Below, piece after piece: positions 38,317 to 49,373 of a stretch of DNA of 64,000 nt. The notes under the pieces are model-generated. The model did not search any database, was not told where the DNA came from, and saw nothing but the letters and a program-made list of their open reading frames with translations. The position numbers and the translations under genes were made by a program. The first letter of the stretch is position 1. Each line of letters opens with the position of its first letter. The DNA comes from Glandiceps talaboti (Eukaryota; Hemichordata; Enteropneusta; Spengelidae), in the NCBI RefSeq assembly GCF_964340395.1, contig NC_135562.1, forward strand, positions 3,549,634 through 3,613,633, read 5' to 3'.

Positions 38317-39149
38317 TATTGTTCACTACAAATGATAACAATAAATGGGGTCAGCCATCAAGGGGACTGAAATATATACATAACTGGGAGATGATTTGTT
38401 TGACTCCAGTTTTGTCTTTTTGTGAAGGCCTTCAAACAGCGAGCTCAGCAAATATTAAATAAAGAACCAAATTTGGAAGGGGAGGGGGTTCTACTTTTAA
38501 AAAATAATTTTTAGGTGAACTGAAAAATAATGAATCTAATGTTGTATTCTTGAAGTAAAAGAGTAAGTCGTCCATATCTGTTCCATCTCCTAAATAATTT
38601 AGTTGAAACAAAGCAGTTATCCTCAAGTTATAAGAAATGTTAAAATTTGCAACAACAGTTCCAATATGGCTGCCACAGTACCAGAGTGTGACCTCAATGA
38701 GTTGTTGATGGTCACCCACAGTGTTCACTGGAGGTCAAGTGGCTTAAAGTAAACTAACATTATCCTAAGATTACCCATGGATGGTGCTATCAGTCACTGT
38801 TATGTACACACTAAAATATGAAAATAATTACACTTTAACACCTTATGCATACATGTTTATTTTGTTCACCTGACTGATGACAGCATGGCCTCCACTACAA
38901 AGAAACATTTCCTTTGGCGGAGTTTTTGTTGAGGTCAGTAGGAACATGTAGATAAATCTATTCAAAGTTGAAGTTCTCACTCACTCATTCAACCAACACT
39001 CTGTAGCCATGTTTTTTCTTCTTCTGTTACGTATATGTTACATGGATGATGCATGTAGGTAAAATCTACCCGATTTCCCTAGTTTTTGCTAGAGTTGCAT
39101 TCCCTCCAATATTATTAATTTTAAATAAGGTAACATGCATATACATGGT

Positions 39150-39400
39150 CCTTTGCAAGATTTACCATCTTTCCCCTTCTCTGTTACCACGGTTACCCAC
39201 CAAACTATGAAACAAGAGGGTACTGAGTACAACAAATGTACATGTATGAAATCTATGCAAGTTTTATCATCTTCCCCCTCTCTGTTACCAGGAACCCCAT
39301 CAAAATATGAAACTACAGTACCGAGTACATGTATGAAATCTATGCTTGGTGCCATCCTCTGTTATCAGGGTTATACCCATCAAAATTATGGTAGAAGGTA
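39150..39400 (+). repeat. tandem units of the CTCTGTTACCAGGGTT family
   Basis: Three units carry CTTCTCTGTTACC, a GGTTACCCACCAAACTATGA-type string and ATGAAATCTATGCAAGTTTT. The 177-codon open frame across them (39135-39668) has repeated peptide blocks and no family resemblance, so it is not called a gene. Confidence 0.65.
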
Positions 39401-40285
39401 TGAAAATCTATGTAACATATGTGCATTTATAGATGTTCCTTCTCTAGTACCATGTTCCAAACCTTTGCAAAAAACCTGGCTTAGAATACTCACTTTGACT
39501 CCAATTTTGAAATTTCATTTATTCGTGATTAAAACTTTGGATCTGTGGGACCAAAAATCCCAAATTCATTTGTTCAATGTGTTCATTCTCAAACAAAGAC
39601 ATTACTCAATTTTTTGTGGGATCATGCAGACAACCGACTACATGTGCCTAATTGGAGCTGAATTTTGAATAGAAGCCATGACCCACATTTTACAAAATCC
39701 TCCAAGGAACACTTAAAATTTTAGTTTTATCCCATAGCATTCATCATGGAAAATGGGGTCGCCAATTATTTCCAGTCGCTAGAGCTGGAAGTTCAAAGAA
39801 CAACTGTTATCTGCATGTAATTTAAGTTAGAACCAAAACAAGGAATTTTGTAATAACAGTGTTGCAATTAAAGCTGTATAAATCCATTAATGCATACGTA
39901 ATAAAACTTAATGACACCTTAATGTATATTTGATTACGTGGATCTATGCTGCCAACAAATCTCATGAGTGAAATGACAAATTCACAGTAAATACAATTTT
40001 CCAAGCATCATTTGCTAGTATCATGGTTGGGTATTCAATTGTACAGGAGACACAAAACATCAATCATACTGGAACATTCCAAACATGTCATATTCTGATA
40101 TTCTGTTTTTTAATTAAATTGCCACGCTGCCTACATGTACAACAACATTCAACCTTATTTTAATCAATGTTTTTGGTTGTCATATTCTCTCTTTGCCTGT
40201 CATAATATGACAGAACAAATGTACATCTGCATGCAATGGGAAATGTTCCTGAAAACTTCCTATACATGTGAATCACTACTCCACT

Positions 40286-40340
40286 CCCCCCCACCCACCC
40301 ACCCACCCACCCACCACCACCAAACCCCCACCCCCACCCC
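40286..40340 (+). repeat. (CCAC)n and C-rich microsatellite
   Basis: CCCCCCCACCCACCCACCCA, continuing to ACCACCACCAAACCCCC. Minus-strand Gly/Trp-rich open frames derive from it. Confidence 0.9.
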
Positions 40341-41869
40341 ATCAACCTCCAAATATTGCAAATTCAGGAGCTCCCTCAATAAGGCACACATGCATGAAAT
40401 ACCCCTCCACAATGATAACAATCCTGTGTTAATTGGGTGTGGTTTCACTTTTAGACTATACAAGTCTGACGCCATGTTCTCAGTATAAAATGACATGTAG
40501 TTACATCGACTTCCACAACAACTGAGCCCATCATAGATGTATGCAAATTAATATTATCATCTTCAAGCTATCCTAGAATAACACCTACCATAGTACCATA
40601 CACATACATGTACAAATAGCCTGGGGAGACAACCCTAGTAAAAACACAGTATCTCATTTCTAAGAAAACCGTGGGTTAAAGATGTACAATATTGAGTAGA
40701 GGAAGAACACTTGTGTTAGATGGCAATGGCTATGGAGGAGATGCATCATATATTATATAACACCTGTAAATTGTAATGTACCTACTTGGTATGAATCGTG
40801 ACTATGTCTTGAAATCCTACAATGGCGGTTTGTCACTTCGTGTACACATCACATCACAGCCATTAAACCTCCTAGGCAAGTCTGAGTGCTGAAGAGCACT
40901 TTCTTTCATCTCAAAAAAAGTGTTGTGTTTTTCTACACCTATTCCCATTTCCCGCAGTTCAAAAAAATCTCAGTTCTTTTCAAGCAATACAATCAAGTCG
41001 CCATTGGCATGGAATACTGAGGAACAATGGAAAGCGAAAGACTGGGTAGACTTTTCATATTCCTGGTCGTTGCCTGGAGGGGTTTTTACTCATTCTGATA
41101 TTCAATTGCATTTCATAAACACAGAGATAAAAGAATACCTTTGTGTGTACAGCTGTACAATGATTTTCTTCAGATAGGGAGAAAGGTGCTGATAACGAAA
41201 ATAGCTACACAACTGACTTCTGTACCATCAAATTTTAACATTGAACCACTCTACAAATGTACTATACACATATAAAATTCTGTGTTTTGGCTAAGGGCTG
41301 AGAACCCTGGTAACACGAACGAGCAAATCTGGTACTACTGGCAGAGTTTCCAATACATGTACAATATATACCATAATGTTGGTGGAAACCCCACATTTGA
41401 CAGGGATACAAATTTAGACTTACCCACTTACATAATACTGTCCTTAACAAACACACTTTAAAAAGCATGTACATGTATACAACCACATATTACATGTAAA
41501 TTTATAGTTATACATGCAGTATACATACTACTGTACTGTACATTTTCAGCATCTTCGAGGACATCACATTTCTCCTCAGACTAGAAAATATGTATGTTAA
41601 AACTCTATTATAGAAAGACCTAATTATGACGCAGGAAAATGAATGTTCACGCCTGTAATGCAAAATATACCGCAAGTCAAAATAATAACATATTTTCCAG
41701 TACAAAACTTTGTGAATTTACAGTCTCCAAAACTTCAACTGGTTTGTGAAGACTAAATTCTGTGCCTTATTGAGTCTAGAAAAAAAGTATCCAATGTGGC
41801 TATAGAGACTTGTATTCAAAACACTGTGTAGATTTTGATTTAAATTTTGGGTTTTGTAGTCAAATTTCT

Positions 41870-42012
41870 CCATGTGAATTGTTTCAGCTACAATTTCCCA
41901 TTGATTTCTATTGGTCTAACAAGCTACATGTACCACCTTAGTTTAATTTGGTAGTCTAGACACAATATCTGGGAGTCTATACGCCCTTGACTACTACTAA
42001 ATTCAAGCCCTG
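41870..42012 (+). mobile_element. small dispersed element (GCTACAATTT family), intact single copy
   Basis: Carries CAGCTACAATTTCCCATTGA, TTTCTATTGGTC, then GGTAGTCTAGACACAATA and a GACTACTACTAAATTCAAGC end reaching CCCTG at 42012. It shows the pre-amplification state of the 54-bp unit found in tandem at 5885-6454. Confidence 0.7.
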
Positions 42013-42537
42013 ACTGTAGAATAAGCGAGTCGTTTTTATTTTTTTTAAATTGAAAAAATTTGCATATAAATATTACATGTACATCATGTATATGTACAGA
42101 CTGGCATTTTCAGTAGCATACATGTAGAAAGTCTGTGGGTACACACACTGAGGCTTTAACACTCTGGAATTTGTAACAAGTACATTTGGATTTTACGACA
42201 TACCAATTAGGCAGAGTAACTAAAAGGCCCTCACTTTTATGTGTATATATGTATACACAGCATTGCTATTGTGTTCAGTAAATACATATGTAAGACATGA
42301 AATTCACACTGTGACATCAAAGAATTACAGTGACTACATGACTAAGAAACATAAGTAGATTTTACATGCTTGCTACCCATCATAAAAACAGTTACTTTGG
42401 AAAAATGGTAAAATGGCTCAGGTAGATTTTATCTACTTACTATTCATGGCAAAAACATGTGTAGAGAACCCTTATAGGACAGGGGGAACTCAGGTAGATT
42501 TTTACCAAGTCGATACCATTAGGCATAGAAAAAGAAA

Positions 42538-43084
42538 AAATTGTGTGGTTCCGATTACATTCAATTTTAGAATAGGTGAGGTAGGTAGATTTTTTATTTT
42601 ATTTTATTCATTTTTTCATATGTGAGTGTCTAGATCAGGTAGTTATGTTTTCCTTTATTTTCCATATGGTCTCTGTGTTATTGGTTTCTTTCCGTCAGAT
42701 CTACAGCCATTACAGATTGGGTCTCTGTGTTATTGGTTTCTTCCCATCAGATCTACAGCCATTACAGATTGGGTCTATGTGTTATTGGTTTCTTCCCATC
42801 AGATGTACAGCCATTACAGATTGGGTCTCTGTGTTATTGGTTTCTTTCCATCAGATCTACAGCCATTTCAGATTGGGTCTCTGTGTTATTGGTTTCTTCT
42901 CATCAGATGTACAGCAATTACAGATTGGAAGAGCAGTTTTATATTGTCTTTTTAAGTTGATGTCAATTTCCGCATCCACTATTTCTTGCGAGACTTTATG
43001 ACTTCATTTTTTTTCTTGACTACGTAAAAAAGTCAGCGTGAAAAACTAGGTGGGGGTCGGGTAACCAGAACCAAGCAACTTTTT
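42538..43084. mobile_element. inverted-repeat element (TTTCCGATAAC family) containing a tandem array
   Basis: The left end AAATTGTGTGGTTCCGATTAC is mirrored by the right end GTAACCAGAACCAAGCAACT. The right half is homologous to 1090-1278. A 52-bp array occupies its middle. It is non-coding. The ends are diverged, so this is an old copy. Confidence 0.6.
42668..42928 (+). repeat. 52-bp minisatellite, 5 copies
   Basis: The unit GGTCTCTGTGTTATTGGTTT, then CTTCCCATCAGATCTACAGC and CATTACAGATTG, starts at 42668, 42720 and onward. Several overlapping plus-strand open frames of 77-118 codons arise from it and are not genes. Confidence 0.95.
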
Positions 43085-44362
43085 ATAAGGCTTTAACAAA
43101 ATCAGTTACAGAATCCTGATAAAAGAACTGAGGAATTTAGGTAAATTTGCACCTACATTTTTGTACCTGTCACCCTAATAAAAAACGTTGGCTGGGAAAC
43201 AATGAAAGGACTTCAGAACTGAGGCAGATCTTCCTTTGCTATCCTTGAGAAAAAAAATAGTGAATGGTATAGCAAAATCTACAACCATTTAGGTTAAGTC
43301 ATGTGACAGTAATCTGTATGATCAAATGAAAACTGTGACATTCTTTGAATGATTCAATGACATACTTAACATGACAGTGGATTAACCCCTACTGGTATAC
43401 ATGTACCTTGCACTTTCTCCCACCAAAAATGTCAAATATTTTTGGGTTTTTCTAATGTTTTTCTTTTTGGTTTTTTATTACATTTTGTCATATTTGATAT
43501 TGCTGAATACATATTTTGATTATAAAATATACATGAAGTGTGAAAGTCTACATCAAAACAATTACTTTTACAGGGAAAAATGTTAGTTTTCGGTAAATAA
43601 CCAAAATATACAAAATATAGCTGTATCCCTCAGTGTTTTCTCTGGACTCCCTCCTACAGAGATTGTTACATACATGTACATGTAAAAATGCATATCAAAT
43701 CAGGTACATTTGTAAGATAATATATATACTACATTGGTCAAGTATGTATAATGTGACTACCCAGATTTTTACTGGCATTCAATAAAATAATTTTGCTATA
43801 AAAATAAAGATATAAAATGTATGCATTAGTAACTTTTTAGTAAGTTTTACCAGTCTTTCTCCATACATGTAGGTTACCAAATTTTTCAAAACATTATCAA
43901 ACATACTGAAAACATACAGGGAGCTTTTGTGTAATTTTTACCATGTCTCCTCCTCTCTCAGTGTTACACTTATTTTGAAAAACTTAGAAATATAATAGGA
44001 AGTCAGCTATACGGTTAGTGCCAAATTCCTCCCATGGTACATGTAGCTCAGGGCTACAACAGGATCAGGTACTGAACGCAGAAAACTGGAAAAACAAAAT
44101 CAATCACGCATGTCCAATTCCTTGAGTTATTTACCATACCAGAAAACCCCTGGCCCTGAAATTGAATTAATGGCAATGTCACTCACTGGAGTACACTCTT
44201 ATTGGTTTTAGAGTACTGAACACATAATGTGTCTCTATCAACGCCTACAGTAGAAAACAAAACTTGGGTAACCAGGCTGTCACTTCGTGTTTATAAGCTA
44301 ATCCTGAAAACAACAGCCAAACCCAGCTGAGACCGTCATCAAAAGTTCAACACATTTCTTAG

Positions 44363-44488
44363 TTAATAAGAACCCTCTAGAGTAACTCCACCTGAGACCG
44401 TCCTCACTTTACAGACACTACAAGCACTAAAGATGTTCTTATTTCGTTCTGCATCTGTTACTGACTTGTCCCCCTCAAGAGTATTCCA
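44363..44488 (-). other. possible coding segment, unidentified
   Basis: The minus strand is open for 41 codons after a possible AG acceptor (44490/44489) and ends in TAA (44363-44365). It reads WNTLEGDKSVTDAERNKNIF, then SACSVCKVRTVSGGVTLEGS and Y. Codon use is less AT-rich than the surroundings. The polypyrimidine tract before the AG is poor, there is no family match and length alone is within chance. Listed only as a candidate exon. Confidence 0.15.
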
Positions 44489-45168
44489 CTGTCATCTTTA
44501 ATGACACTGCAACATCATTTTTGCATTTACATATTCTCCAATATATACACACCACCCTTGATAACAAATTGAATGGATAACATGTCGTTTACAAACACAG
44601 TAATTACTTCATTTGTGGGAGATTTTTTGATAACTTGATATACAATACAATACGACTGCAATCTGTTACATAGATTGAAATGCTTGCTAAGATATGGGGG
44701 TCAAAGGTTAGCAACATGACCCCTTGCACATATAAATATATCTGACTACTTCATTGCCTCAGTACTTCTTCACCATTCTATCAAGTTAGCATAGATAGTG
44801 TCAAGTTGTGTGGGTATTTTGACTATCATTTCCCTACATATAGAGATGTGGGGGGATAGTGGTCAAAATCTCTACTTGACTTGACTCATGGAGTGGTACT
44901 TCCATGCTTGACTCTGTGGCACTTCTTTCATGTCTCTCTCTGAAACTTGAAAGTCTTGAAAGGAAGTGACCAATCCTTATACACTGTACACTGCAAATAA
45001 CTAGTGATGACGGGGCTTTTCATTCTCTAATTAAGCCATATCCTGACCACTGAAAGACTATTATTGGTAAACATTACATCAACACCTTCGGTCTAGACTA
45101 TGCATCTATAAACCCTCCACCCTCCACCCTCCCTGGAGGGCTTGGTCTATGGTCTATGTATGAAGTAG

Positions 45169-45249
45169 TCACGAAACTTGTCTTGGCGATACTATCTCAA
45201 ACAGCTTTCCATCCATGCCAGTGATCTTGGTGTTGTGTGTGGAGTGCTT
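45169..45249 (-). other. possible terminal coding exon, unidentified
   Basis: After a plausible minus-strand acceptor (TTACTATCTCAAG) the strand reads KHSTHNTKITGMDGKLFEIV, then SPRQVS and TGA (45169-45171). Third positions are rich in G and C (AAG, CAC, TCC, ACC, ATC, GGC, CTG, GAG), like the RPS12 exons and unlike flanking DNA. An ATTAAA lies downstream on this strand near 44499. No partner exons were established between 45,300 and 49,300, and I do not recognise the peptide. Confidence 0.2.
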
Positions 45250-48200
45250 CTTGAGATAGTAACACCAAAACATTCATGGAGGTACGGTATACATTATGTA
45301 TGTGGTTAGATTTTTGAACAGCGTGCAACAAGATCAAGTTCTGCCAATCTTGAGAGTAGTCCTAGTTACTAATTAATATTCACCCTAATTTGCATAATTA
45401 ATATTCATGACTAAATTAATGATACAATCAAAGTACATCATAATATTCACATACAAGTACTACATGGTTAAACAAAAAATTAAAGGCCAGTTTAGGATTC
45501 ACTCCAGACCACAATATTAACACTAGTAAGAAACTCAACTCTAAACTCTATCTTTACAAATTGATTTTTTTCAATCAGTGTTTTCATTGTGTGTTCTTAA
45601 GAAAGCTAAAATTATTCCAAACTAAATGTCCACAGACGGTGTAGACTTTCAAAACACTATGAACAAGTTTGTGTATATCTACACGCACGTCAAAATATCC
45701 AAAATCTCAAGAAACCTTAGACTTACTTGTACATATACTATACTACTGAGGATGCCAAAAACTTCCAACAGATTAAAACAAAATAAATTTCTTTTTTATA
45801 GCGTGCTGTGTGGTGCTCCATGTCATCAATAATCACAGCAGCTTTTCCATGCCCACATACATCTAGAGCGAATATATCCTATGTCACTACATTTCACCAT
45901 TTTAAAGCCATAACGTAATGGCTAAAATATTCACAGAAAGTGGCCAAAATTTTTTGAGATTGGCTAATTCAGTGGCTAAATGTTTTAATTCGCTAGTGGG
46001 AGCCCTGGAAGTCATTGCTGCCATTTTGGAAAATACATGCTTTCACCAACCGTCACTGTTGCTAGTACTTTACAAAGTGTTTTCAAACTAATAATCAGAC
46101 ATAACATCCCCGCTTTATCCAAAGATATATTAGTCTGTTATACTCTTTTGACAACATTGAAGAAATACACATATAGAAAGTCTATTCACACATTGCTTTA
46201 CATGCAGGCATCAATGTATACATCAGTTCACATTTCATCTTTGTAAATAGTGGTAGTACTAGTCGAGTATTTGTCATTATTGTAATTAATGGTCATCTAC
46301 ATTGTTTTGATTTTTATTGCTCATTGTCTTTTAAGTCAATCAATGCATGGGCAGAAAACTACTTAGGTGATAATGATGGAAACCCACGGGGCCGGGGAGG
46401 TATAAAAAAAGTGCTAGTATTCTGGTAAGCAACCTCTGCATGGCGGTCAATAGTTTCAAGTCCAGTCTGACATAGGCATAATCTTGTTGACAGTCAGTGG
46501 AGTGATAGAAAGGTTTAGAAAACAACCACACAAAGTTACTACATTTGCAATACCCAGCCTGGCTCAAATCCATAACACTAACAGTTGTCCAAGCCACATA
46601 CATTTTGTAGCCTACTAAACATTGTATCTATCGAATTGATACGGTTGTAGTCAGTTTTGACCAATGGAAATCAGTAGAAAACTGTAGCTGTAGCTGAAAC
46701 AGTTTACCTGGCCAAATCTGACTACCTAGCCAGACTGAATGATAGTCATCTTCAGTATATTTTAACTGCATTGCGACATGATGGGCACAAAGTCAATGAA
46801 ACACATACATATTTCAGGAAGACGCTGAGCTCAGAAGGAGGATGGAGAGAGAAATTAAACCATCAGGAGTCTTCTTGTTTGCCTACTTACTGTGAAACCA
46901 ATCACAGCATTGTGTCAGTGAATCATCAAGATGATTTAAAGGGTCTTGAAGTCAATAAAATGACATTCATGAAGGTACTAAAATTTTAACTTGGATGAAC
47001 ACTCACTGATGTGAAACCAGTCAGACAAACTAACTCAATGCATGACTTTCTATTCTGATTATTCATTAACACGAAAGCTCCACTTTGGAAAATAGAGTCC
47101 AATGAATCTCACTCACACACCTTTTTTTCTTCCCTGATGTGACATCTGTGCAAATGGCATGTGAAAAAAGATGTGTATTCAGTAAATAAGTAAATTTTAC
47201 CTGGGCATTTATATGGAAATCAAAGGTTTTAACAGAGTTATGCAATTTGGATTTCAAAGAACTCAATAGTCACAGAGGATGTATTCAATTTGTGTTTCAA
47301 CTGTTTTCTATAGTATGCACTGCTCTTTTAACATTTCTGACACGCCAATAAAATGTTTTAGAAAAACTGACAAATGAGTAGAATACTAGCTTAATTACAA
47401 CCAGACATAAAGGGAATCACAAACGCTATCTAAAAATCAGTTTTCATTCATTCGCTTCCCATTTTCACTAGAACACCATGTTTCAGTCCTTTGACAACTA
47501 CTGTGATTCACAACGATAAATAATTCAAGAACTTTACATGATTTCCTGAATGAAGTTTATTAGGTTCCTTTAGGTTACCATGACTTTTGAAGGGTATACT
47601 ACAAATAATATATAACATAATTCAATTTCAGGGATGTCAAACTTATGTGTCATAATCTTCAAAATTAATTGACAATATGAAATATTACAGAACTACAAGT
47701 AACAAATCTTTTACCTAGAAATGTAAGACAACATTGAATCACAGGAAAATGGCAATTTTTTTTTCTACAATATCACATCAAAGTAAGCAGAGGCAATCAC
47801 TGTTGCAGTCAGTTTAAATAATTGATGACTGTGACAAAAGATATACATAAACTAAATCACGGATCTATTTGAAGAATGATGTGTATACATAGAATTTGTT
47901 TTGTATAAACATTAGTGTTGTGTCGCCAAAATATGTATACGTTATATGAATAGCAATTTTTTTTATTCAGTGTTAGAGATAACCTTAATTTGACATATAC
48001 ATATCTAATATGTCAAGCTACGTATTACATAATGTGCAATCATCCCTGACGCTTTGACAGGTTTAACATTCCAAATTACAATTTGCCTTCACGTTTTACT
48101 TTTCGAAATTTTCCACACTGCATATCATTGCCAATTTTGACGGATGTGGTCATAGGGATTTCACCAATAAGGACATTTCTTGGAAATTAACGAACGCAGT

Positions 48201-49328
48201 GATTTTCTACACGTTTTTTTTTTTAAGGAAGAGGAAATGGCCATTCAAACGCCAGAATAGTAATACGCATACTAGTACAGTAGCAGTACCACAGCAGAAT
48301 TCATACTACTTACTAGTAACTTGTTTACATTCATACCACATACATAACTATCTAAATTTCCAGGTCTAAATAAAGTCTTCGCGATTCCGTTTTGTGACAC
48401 TCTGGTATTGCAGTTATGATGAGCGTTGGTTTAATGGGCTATGCATGGGGGCGTTCAAACTTTTCTTTCAAGACGTTCAACTGAGTGCAGTGATCACTAC
48501 ATCACGAGCAAAAGCAAAATAGATACATGTAAGAAACCACGACTGTAAGAATCACACGCGACACACAACTGACGGTGTACGTAACAGCACCCACATGTAA
48601 TACACATGCCGCGTGCGTTATTACAAGATATAACCACAGCGTACGATGCGGTATGTACGTGCAAAACCAAACGCATCAAATTTTGACAGGAGACGAGCAA
48701 AACAATGAATGGTTAACGTTTGAGAGTCGTCAAAGGCCATAGATCAGTGTCCAAGTACACAGTCATATACACAACTCCATTGACAGAAACTTTTATACAA
48801 CAATGATGTCCGTTGTTGCCCCCATAACAAAGTGTCGTATTGTCCATACTCACGTTTAGTTGGTGTACCAGATGTATTAAATATCCATGACAATAGTGGA
48901 TATAACGGTGTTCGGCAGCAGGTGTGAATTCCGCACAGTTCTACGAAAGTTACTACGACGTGCTTACGATCGCTACACGTACATACAGGCTGATCAATCC
49001 ACCAATTTCAATATGGCGTTACAAAGCCACTTAGATAATTACTTCCAAATATGGCAAGTGATGAATATCTAATAAGGTTAAACCATGTTCAGACAGATAT
49101 AGGGAGTTTGTAAGATCTCACCTTTCAGTGTAGAAGTCAATTAAATGTCATTCCACTACCTTTTCCGCACTTTGAAATACATTAGCGTCACGCTATATGT
49201 GGTCAAAATCAAACTAAGAGATTTAGTCGATTGCGTTAGAGTGTGCCTGTTGATTATAACACAATCTTCTGAGGCTCCCTTTCAGGAAATGTTAGCCAAC
49301 TTCCGTTACCCATAATTCCCACGAGCGG
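45250..49328. other. gene-poor stretch upstream of RPS12
   Basis: AT-rich, with one inverted copy of the GCTACAATTT element (about 46603-46735). Around 48,400-49,070 the sequence becomes more CpG-rich, as expected near a promoter. An open minus-strand frame of about 75 codons at about 48716-48940 has no ATG near its start and no recognised domain. Confidence 0.4.
46603..46735 (-). mobile_element. small dispersed element (GCTACAATTT family), inverted copy
   Basis: The reverse complement reads GTTTCAGCTACAGCTACAGT, TTTCTACTGATTTCCATTGG and TC, then GATACAATGTTTAGTAGGCT. This is the same order as at 41870-42012. Confidence 0.6.
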
Positions 49329-49347
49329 CCATGTTGCTTTCTTTTCT
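49323..49347 (+). promoter_or_regulatory. RPS12: RPS12 core promoter: YY1-like site and TOP start
   Basis: CTTTCTTTTCT at 49337-49347 is a C followed by an unbroken pyrimidine run, the 5' terminal oligopyrimidine (TOP) signature of ribosomal protein mRNAs. Transcription is therefore placed at C49337. Directly upstream, 49329-49335 reads CCATGTT inside GCGGCCATGTTG, a YY1-like motif often found at ribosomal protein promoters. No TATA box is visible. In this family the TOP start gives mTOR/LARP1-dependent translational control. The start site is inferred from sequence alone. Confidence 0.7.
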
Positions 49348-49373
49348 AAATCGTGTTTATCTGGGTGATCAGT
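49337..49373 (+). other. RPS12: RPS12 exon 1 (5' UTR only)
   Basis: About 37 nt from the TOP start to the donor GATCAGT|GTAAGT at 49373/49374. The matching acceptor is a T-rich tract ending TTTTTCAG at 49503. The exon contains no ATG. This 5' UTR exon followed by a 130-nt intron is what one expects for an RPS12 gene. Confidence 0.7.

Larger units (their letters stand above)
42340..43270 (+). repeat. GTAGATTTTACCTACTTAC-type degenerate units
   Basis: Diverged copies of a GTAGATTTTAC.T.CTTACTA.CC motif at about 42355, 42418, 42490, 43135 and 43225, and one at 37767. They overlap the inverted-repeat element at 42538-43084. Confidence 0.4.

Noticed and set aside
39135-39668. 177-codon plus-strand frame
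   Set aside because: Its first two-thirds cross tandem repeat units and give repeated peptide blocks. The rest has no recognisable domain and no splice or promoter support.
42626-43001. Overlapping 77- to 118-codon plus-strand frames
   Set aside because: Products of the 52-bp minisatellite, which leaves all frames open.
48716-48940. 75-codon minus-strand open stretch with a good GTGAGT donor inside
   Set aside because: It has no upstream ATG, no recognised domain, and the open length is within chance for this composition.
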